From the NCBI GenBank assembly GCA_018894105.1, contig CM032121.1, positions 24,335,730-24,399,729 of the forward strand: a DNA stretch of 64,000 nucleotides, written 5' to 3'. Source of the DNA: Jacaranda mimosifolia (taxonomy: Eukaryota > Streptophyta > Magnoliopsida > Lamiales > Bignoniaceae). This document shows, one piece after another, positions 59,405 through 64,000 of the stretch. Position 1 is the stretch's first letter. Each line of letters opens with the position of its first letter. The position numbers and the translations under genes were made by a program. The notes under the pieces are model-generated. The model was not told where the DNA came from. It was given only the letters and a program-made list of their open reading frames with translations, and did no database searches.

Positions 59405-60401
59405 AATTGATCTAAATAATTTAAGGAGTTAAATTAGACCAATTAAATTAAGGGGTTAATTTAATTGGTGTCACATGACTATCAATTAGTCAAGCTAGCT
59501 TAAAGAATTAAGCTAATTGACTTAAGAGTTTAGTCAATGGTTAATTAATTAAATTAAAGTGTTTAATTCAATTAAAATGAAGAACCAATTTTGAGGAAAA
59601 ATTCAAATAAAATGTTCATTTAAAGTGCATTTAGAATTTATTTGGATGACATTTTATGTGATGAAATGAAGATTCCAAATGAAATTCAAATACAACTTAA
59701 ATTCACATGCAACTTGCTTGCAAGTTGGCAAGCAAGTTGGCGCCAACCATGAGGGAGGTGTGATGCCACCTACGCATCACACCTTTCCTACATCTATATA
59801 TAGATATAGAGGTCGGCTGGATAAGCATGTGATTTACACAATCATTTTAGATCAAATTGTTAGATTCTCCATTTCCCATGTGTTGAAGCTTCACATTTTC
59901 TTCGTTACCTATCTCTAAATTTTGGCCACTTCATACCTTCATCTCTTCCTTATTTTCAAGCTAATGTAGAAGAGATTTGGATTGTCCATTGGTGTGTGGA
60001 TCTTATCATTAGAGGCAAAACAATTAAATTGCTAGCCTTTCGGAGATCCTCTATTTAGGCAGTAGCTTGGAGCCATTTCTGGAGGCACTTCGAATTTTCT
60101 GATTTGGCTAAAAATATTACTGTTGATTCATCAAGTGTTGGTGATTTCCAGTTCAAATATTAGCCGATTATGATTAGTTTTGGTTGGGCAAAAGTTGTCC
60201 ACAATCTATTGCGCCAGTGGAGACTGCATTGAAGGAGCGCAAACATCTCTTCACATTTTCGGTTGGATTTTGCTTTTAAGGTAATTTTTTAACCTAAATC
60301 CACTTTAATGGCATAAATTAGATACTTGGGGAGGTGTGATCAAGTTAGATTTCAGTTTTTAAGTGTTTCATAATTGGATCCTTGGCTCACAGCATCCTTC
60401 A
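59405..60401 (+). repeat. E4 5' LTR, 3' portion
   Basis: Matches the solo LTR from about 2150 to 3173 and ends CCTTCA before the PBS. Contains aagtgtttaattcaatt and ggtgtgatgccacc words shared with the solo LTR. Confidence 0.85.
59793..59805 (+). promoter_or_regulatory. TATA box, E4 LTR
   Basis: tctatatatagat lies at the conserved place after ggtgtgatgccacc. Confidence 0.5.
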
Positions 60402-60403
60402 AG

Positions 60404-60416
60404 TGGTATCAAAGCC
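60404..60416 (+). other. E4 primer-binding site
   Basis: TGGTATCAAAGCC, two bases after the LTR; one base from the initiator tRNA-Met complement. Confidence 0.85.
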
Positions 60417-62376
60417 TAAGTTCATGCTTTAATTTGGATTTTTAGATGATTGATTCATGTGATGGATTGATCTAAATCTCCAAATACTTGATCCAAGTTA
60501 TGGATTGGAGTGTTTGGATGATGATGTGTGTGGCTTCTTTACTTGATGAATTGAAAGCATGCTAATATGTATTTTAAGTGTTAATTCATATGATTAGTAT
60601 GTTTTAATTCATAGTTGCTAATGTTGAAATTTGATTTAGCATTAGTTGATGTTATATGTTGATATAGCATGTTATAATTGGCCTTAAAGAGTTTTGATCA
60701 TTTATGGATCTAATTTGATTGGAGTATGTTGAGGTTTTTGAAGAATGTGATTCTTACTTGAACTTGAAGTTTGAAGCACATTTGCGCACTTGAAATTCTA
60801 TTTTTGAAAGGTGTTTTAAATATGAAATTTCATCTAGATTGTGTGATTTGATGTTTATGATGTATTCTAAAATTTTTGATACACAAATATTGAGCCAAAA
60901 TCGCATTGACTCGGTGCTAACCACAAAATAGAGCTGTTGCCTGCCCAGGCCGAGCGCTGGCTATGAGCTTAGCACCGGGCAGGCAGCAGCTGATTTGGTT
61001 TTGCTTGAGTCAAAGCTTGATTTTATGTTCTTTTTGTGACCAAAAGTGTATTGAATCATACTACATAAATGCACAAATGTTGTGCAAGTTCTCAAAATTA
61101 TATTTGACACTTTTCATTGCTTTTAAAAAATTGTTCAAGTTAATCTCCAATTTTTGTGCAAAAATGAGATGCATAAATGTTATGCTTATTTTTGCTTGAC
61201 CAATTAATTGTTTATGAGATAAGCATTTAATTGTTGGAGTTGAATGTCAATTCTTCATTTATTTATTATTCATCTAATTTTTGAATGCATGATGAATGAA
61301 TAGGGATGATCGTGAGCCTTTAATATTGATTTTGTTTATTTCAAGTTGTTGAAAATGGTTGTATTAAATTGGGGTTTGCATGCCTCTTAATTTCTATCTT
61401 GTAATTGTTATAAGAGTACAATCACTAGGAGTGTGGATTTCTTTCTCATGTAAATATTACAAAGAGTAAAGAAGACAATTGGAGGCATGAAGACCCATGA
61501 ATGTATAGGGATACATTCTTGAAACAGCTAGATTTAATCAACCCACTTAAAATCAACTAGGTGGCACACCTATGGCTCTAAGTGCACCACTTTGTTAAGG
61601 CTCATGGTCATTCCACCCTAGGAGCATGCTGGGCGCATTTACTTATTTATACTTTCCATATCCTATTGATGTATGAGATGCATATTCAGGGTATAGAAGT
61701 AAGAAGATAAAATTGGTGAGATCTTGGCAAGCAAGAAAAATCCCTCCACTTGAAATGTCTAAGTGCTTCCATATATTAAGTCAAAATGGATAGAAATTAA
61801 AAGGGGTTTTAATTAATCCATGCCTTCCACTAATAGTATGTGACATGACGATGCTACTATCATTTGTGTGATGGCACTTGAGGCGAGGGTCACACTTGAG
61901 GTAGAAAGCTGTTATCACATACTTAGCATATGATGCACAATTGATTTGAGGCTTTCCATGCATTGGCACTCGAGGCGAGGGATGTCATGGAACGGTCTTG
62001 AATCGAAATTTTGATTGTTAGGTCTGACTTAACACCTAGTAGTGTAGATGGCACCGAGGCATGGGTCTACAGGAAACGTAAGGCAAAATATATCAAAGGT
62101 TGCATAGAGATGTAATTAGCAAAAGTTGCTTGCTTTTCGATTATTTGTGGATGGCACATGAGACGTGGGTTTACTTACAAGTTCTTAGGGCCTTGATTCT
62201 CACTAGGAAATGAGATTTCCCAAATTCTTCTAGGGGGTGAAGAATTTGATAAAATAGTGGGAGAAAAACATGCTTAAAAGACCATGAACATGTTTTCAAA
62301 TATCAAAATTCAATCACATACTTATATTTTCTTTTATCGCTTTTTTTTGTAGATTTGTGAAATCTTCAAACTTAAA
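60417..62376 (+). other. E4 leader (untranslated)
   Basis: 1960 nt without a conserved ORF. It holds the hairpin at 60932-60991 and four repeated words of the type ggcacttgaggcgagggtc at 61873, 61965, 62050 and 62153. The last 900 nt align with copy P and the E2/E3 leaders. Confidence 0.8.
60932..60991 (+). other. GC-rich leader hairpin, E4
   Basis: agctgttgcctgccc (60932-60946) pairs with gggcaggcagcagct (60977-60991) with one G-T type pair. The loop contains the self-complementary agcgct. It lies 516 nt downstream of the PBS. Confidence 0.65.
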
Positions 62377-63190
62377 ATGGCTAAGAATCCACTCAACGCA
62401 ATTTTGGAAACCAATAAACTAATCGGGCCAAACTTTCGTGTTTGGTTGAGAAACCTAAAAATAATTATTGATTCTGAAAAGAGGACTTATGTCCTTGATC
62501 AAAGTCCACTGGACACTATTGGCGATGAGGCCCGTGAATTATTCACAAAATTTGTGGATGATGATCTACAAACCAGGTGTTTCATGATAGCTTCTATAAC
62601 CAATGAGCTCAAAAAGACTCATGAGCAAATGAAGCATATTAGTGAGATCTATACACACCTACAAGAGTTGTATGGCGTTTAAACTAGACACAAAAGGTTT
62701 GCTTTATCTAGGGAGCTCTTTAGGTCTAAAATAGTGGAGGGCTCAAGTGTCCATGATCATGGGCTCAAGATGATTAGACTCATCAAGAAACTTGGACAAT
62801 TGGATGTGGTGATCATGAACAATGACCTCTATATAGATTTGATCTTACAATTATTGCCAAGGTCGTTCAACCAATTTGTTATGAACTTTAACATATCCAA
62901 GCAAGAAGTGACGATTAATGAATTGGTGAACATGCTAGTGACCGCAAAGGGAATGATGAAAAAGGACAAGCCTCTTAGGCTTGCATCTTCCTCCAAGTCC
63001 AAGGGCCATAGGGGTCCTAGAAAGAGAGGTAAAAGGAAGAAGAGTTCTTTCTCTAAAGAGAAGCAATCCTTGAAGAGTTCGAGCGTAATTAAGAAGAAGA
63101 AAAAGTCTAAAATCAATGCGAGTTGTTTCCATTATGGCAAAAAAGGACATTAGAAAAGGAATTGCAAAGCTTACCTTGCAACCCTTGAGA
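62377..63190 (+). pseudogene. E4 gag
   Basis: The start ATG follows a short A-rich stretch and aligns with the E3 start. The frame runs MAKNPLNAILETNKL, LRNLKII, FTKFVDDDLQ and, after a TAA at 62680-62682, resumes in phase through HDHGLKMIRLIKKLGQLD. A Lys/Ser-rich basic region follows (63000-63110). The zinc knuckle at 63120-63160 has Tyr for its second Cys and a TAG in place of Trp (63151-63153). Two nonsense codons thus break an otherwise continuous frame. Confidence 0.88.
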
Positions 63191-63195
63191 AGGGT

Positions 63196-63600
63196 ATGTA
63201 CTTTATTGAAGTGCACTTGATGATAAGTTCTTCCTCATGGGTATTTGATACTGCATGTAGTTCTCACATTTGTAATTCATTACGGGGGATAGAAAGAAAA
63301 AGGAATCTCAATCAAGGGGATATGATCCTTCGCCTTGGAAATGGAGCAAAAGTTGCGGCCATGGTTGAAGGTGCGTAATCAAGGTAAACTTCGGGAATAC
63401 TTGCATTGTACTTGATCCAAGTTATTATGTACCTTGTTTTGTTGAGAACATTATTTCAATTTCCATTTTAGATAATGAAAGATATGATTTTTCTATATCA
63501 AATGGGATGTTGAGAGCATTGAAGAATGATTCTTTAATTGTGCAAGGTACATTAGACAATGGATTGTACACACTTGATTCTCAACCTTCACTGATGCATA
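63196..63600 (+). pseudogene. E4 protease
   Basis: In phase with gag. WVFDTACSSHICNS has Asp-Thr-Ala at 63247-63255. GDMILRLGNGAKVAA follows. A one-base insertion near 63376 shifts the frame, and the NIISISILDNERYDFSI block continues in another frame. Confidence 0.8.
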
Positions 63601-63619
63601 TTCAATCAAGTAAAAGAAA

Positions 63620-64000
63620 ATTAGATAATCAAGAAGATGCTATCTTGTGGTAGGCAAGACTTGGATATATTTCTAAAAATAGGATGAACAAGTTAGAAAG
63701 TCTCAAAGCACTAAATGTTAGTGGCATTGAGGACCTTTCTACTTGTGAGTCTTGTTTAAAAGGAAAAATAACCAAGGTTCCTTTTGTAGGATAAATGGAG
63801 CGTACCACAAGTCCTTTGGATTTGATCAATATAATGTTTGTGGTCCACTAAGAGTTAGTGCAAGAAGAGGCTATTCTTACTTCATCACCTTCACCGATGA
63901 TCATACTCGGTTCGGAGATGTGTATCTTAGGAAGTACAAGTCCGAAGCTTTTGAAAAGTTGAAAGAGTATAGGAATGAAGTAGAAAAGAAAAAGAGACTA
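63620..64000 (+). pseudogene. E4 integrase, N-terminal part (cut by window)
   Basis: The pre-integrase block reads ARLGYISKNRMNKL and CESCLKG, with stops at the Trp and after PFVG. The core starts NVCGPLRVSARRGYSYFITF, where the first catalytic Asp is Asn (63833-63835), and runs on to the TDDHTRF block before the window end. Confidence 0.8.

Larger units (their letters stand above)
59405..64000 (+). mobile_element. E4: copia element, truncated at both ends of view
   Basis: Plus-strand member of the E2/E3 family: 3' part of the 5' LTR, PBS, leader, gag, protease, start of integrase. The LTR lacks its first ~1.2 kb, replaced by an inverted LTR half. The element continues beyond 64000, so its 3' end cannot be judged. 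The gag-protease frame is unusually well kept, with two nonsense codons before 63378. Confidence 0.88.

Noticed and set aside
1..64000. CRISPR arrays, tRNA or rRNA genes, intact cellular genes
   Set aside because: No regularly spaced repeats with unique spacers, no cloverleaf or rRNA wording, and no exon-like frame outside the transposable elements were seen.

Overview
The window looks like repeat-rich, AT-rich nuclear DNA of a flowering plant, probably a eudicot. I found no intact cellular gene, tRNA, rRNA or CRISPR array. Nearly everything is transposable elements, nested into each other, plus one tandem satellite-like array. All coding regions are decayed Ty1/copia polyproteins (gag, protease, integrase, reverse transcriptase, RNase H), one Ty3/gypsy gag relic and one CACTA transposase relic. 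Start sites, target-site duplications (TSDs), primer-binding sites (PBS) and polypurine tracts (PPT) were read by eye.

Layout. 1-12873: seven tandem copies of a ~1.67 kb unit in two sequence subfamilies; unit 1 carries a 2.2 kb solo LTR (TSD AGTGA). 12874-14687 and 24200-24945: an LTR-like sequence, probably Ty3/gypsy, split by element E1. 14688-24199: E1, a complete minus-strand copia element with Sirevirus traits (TSD GTTTA, 1.29 kb LTRs, env-like ORF). 24946-34308: E2, a minus-strand copia element of a second family with 2.2 kb LTRs; its 3' LTR is mostly deleted, its RT is split by a 616 bp organelle-like insert, and its 5' LTR has a 360 bp tandem duplication. 34309-35944: CACTA transposase relic split by a 397 bp solo LTR (TSD TGCAT). 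35945-53000: a large inverted repeat with ~1.6 kb arms; the left arm holds a 637 bp foldback MITE (9 bp TSD) and the right arm is split by E3, a complete 10.2 kb copy of the E2 family (41440-51679). Between the arms lie a gypsy gag relic, a G-rich simple repeat and a Harbinger-type MITE. 53001-57166: AT-rich DNA, degenerate minisatellite, a second Harbinger-type element and a CACTA-like end. 57167-58663: leader and gag fragment of the E2 family (copy P). 58664-60401: two LTR halves of that family head to head. 60402-64000: leader, gag, protease and start of integrase of E4, plus strand, cut by the window end.

The most unusual signal is in the untranslated leader of the E2-family elements. Short 16-22 nt words recur at fixed positions about 80-100 nt apart. 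Within one copy the words match each other, but they differ almost completely between lineages, while the spacers between them align well. The same leaders carry a GC-rich hairpin about 515-540 nt downstream of the PBS, whose stem sequence differs between copies but whose pairing is kept. Together these suggest a structured leader RNA, or binding sites that change in concert. This is inference and would need more family members to test.
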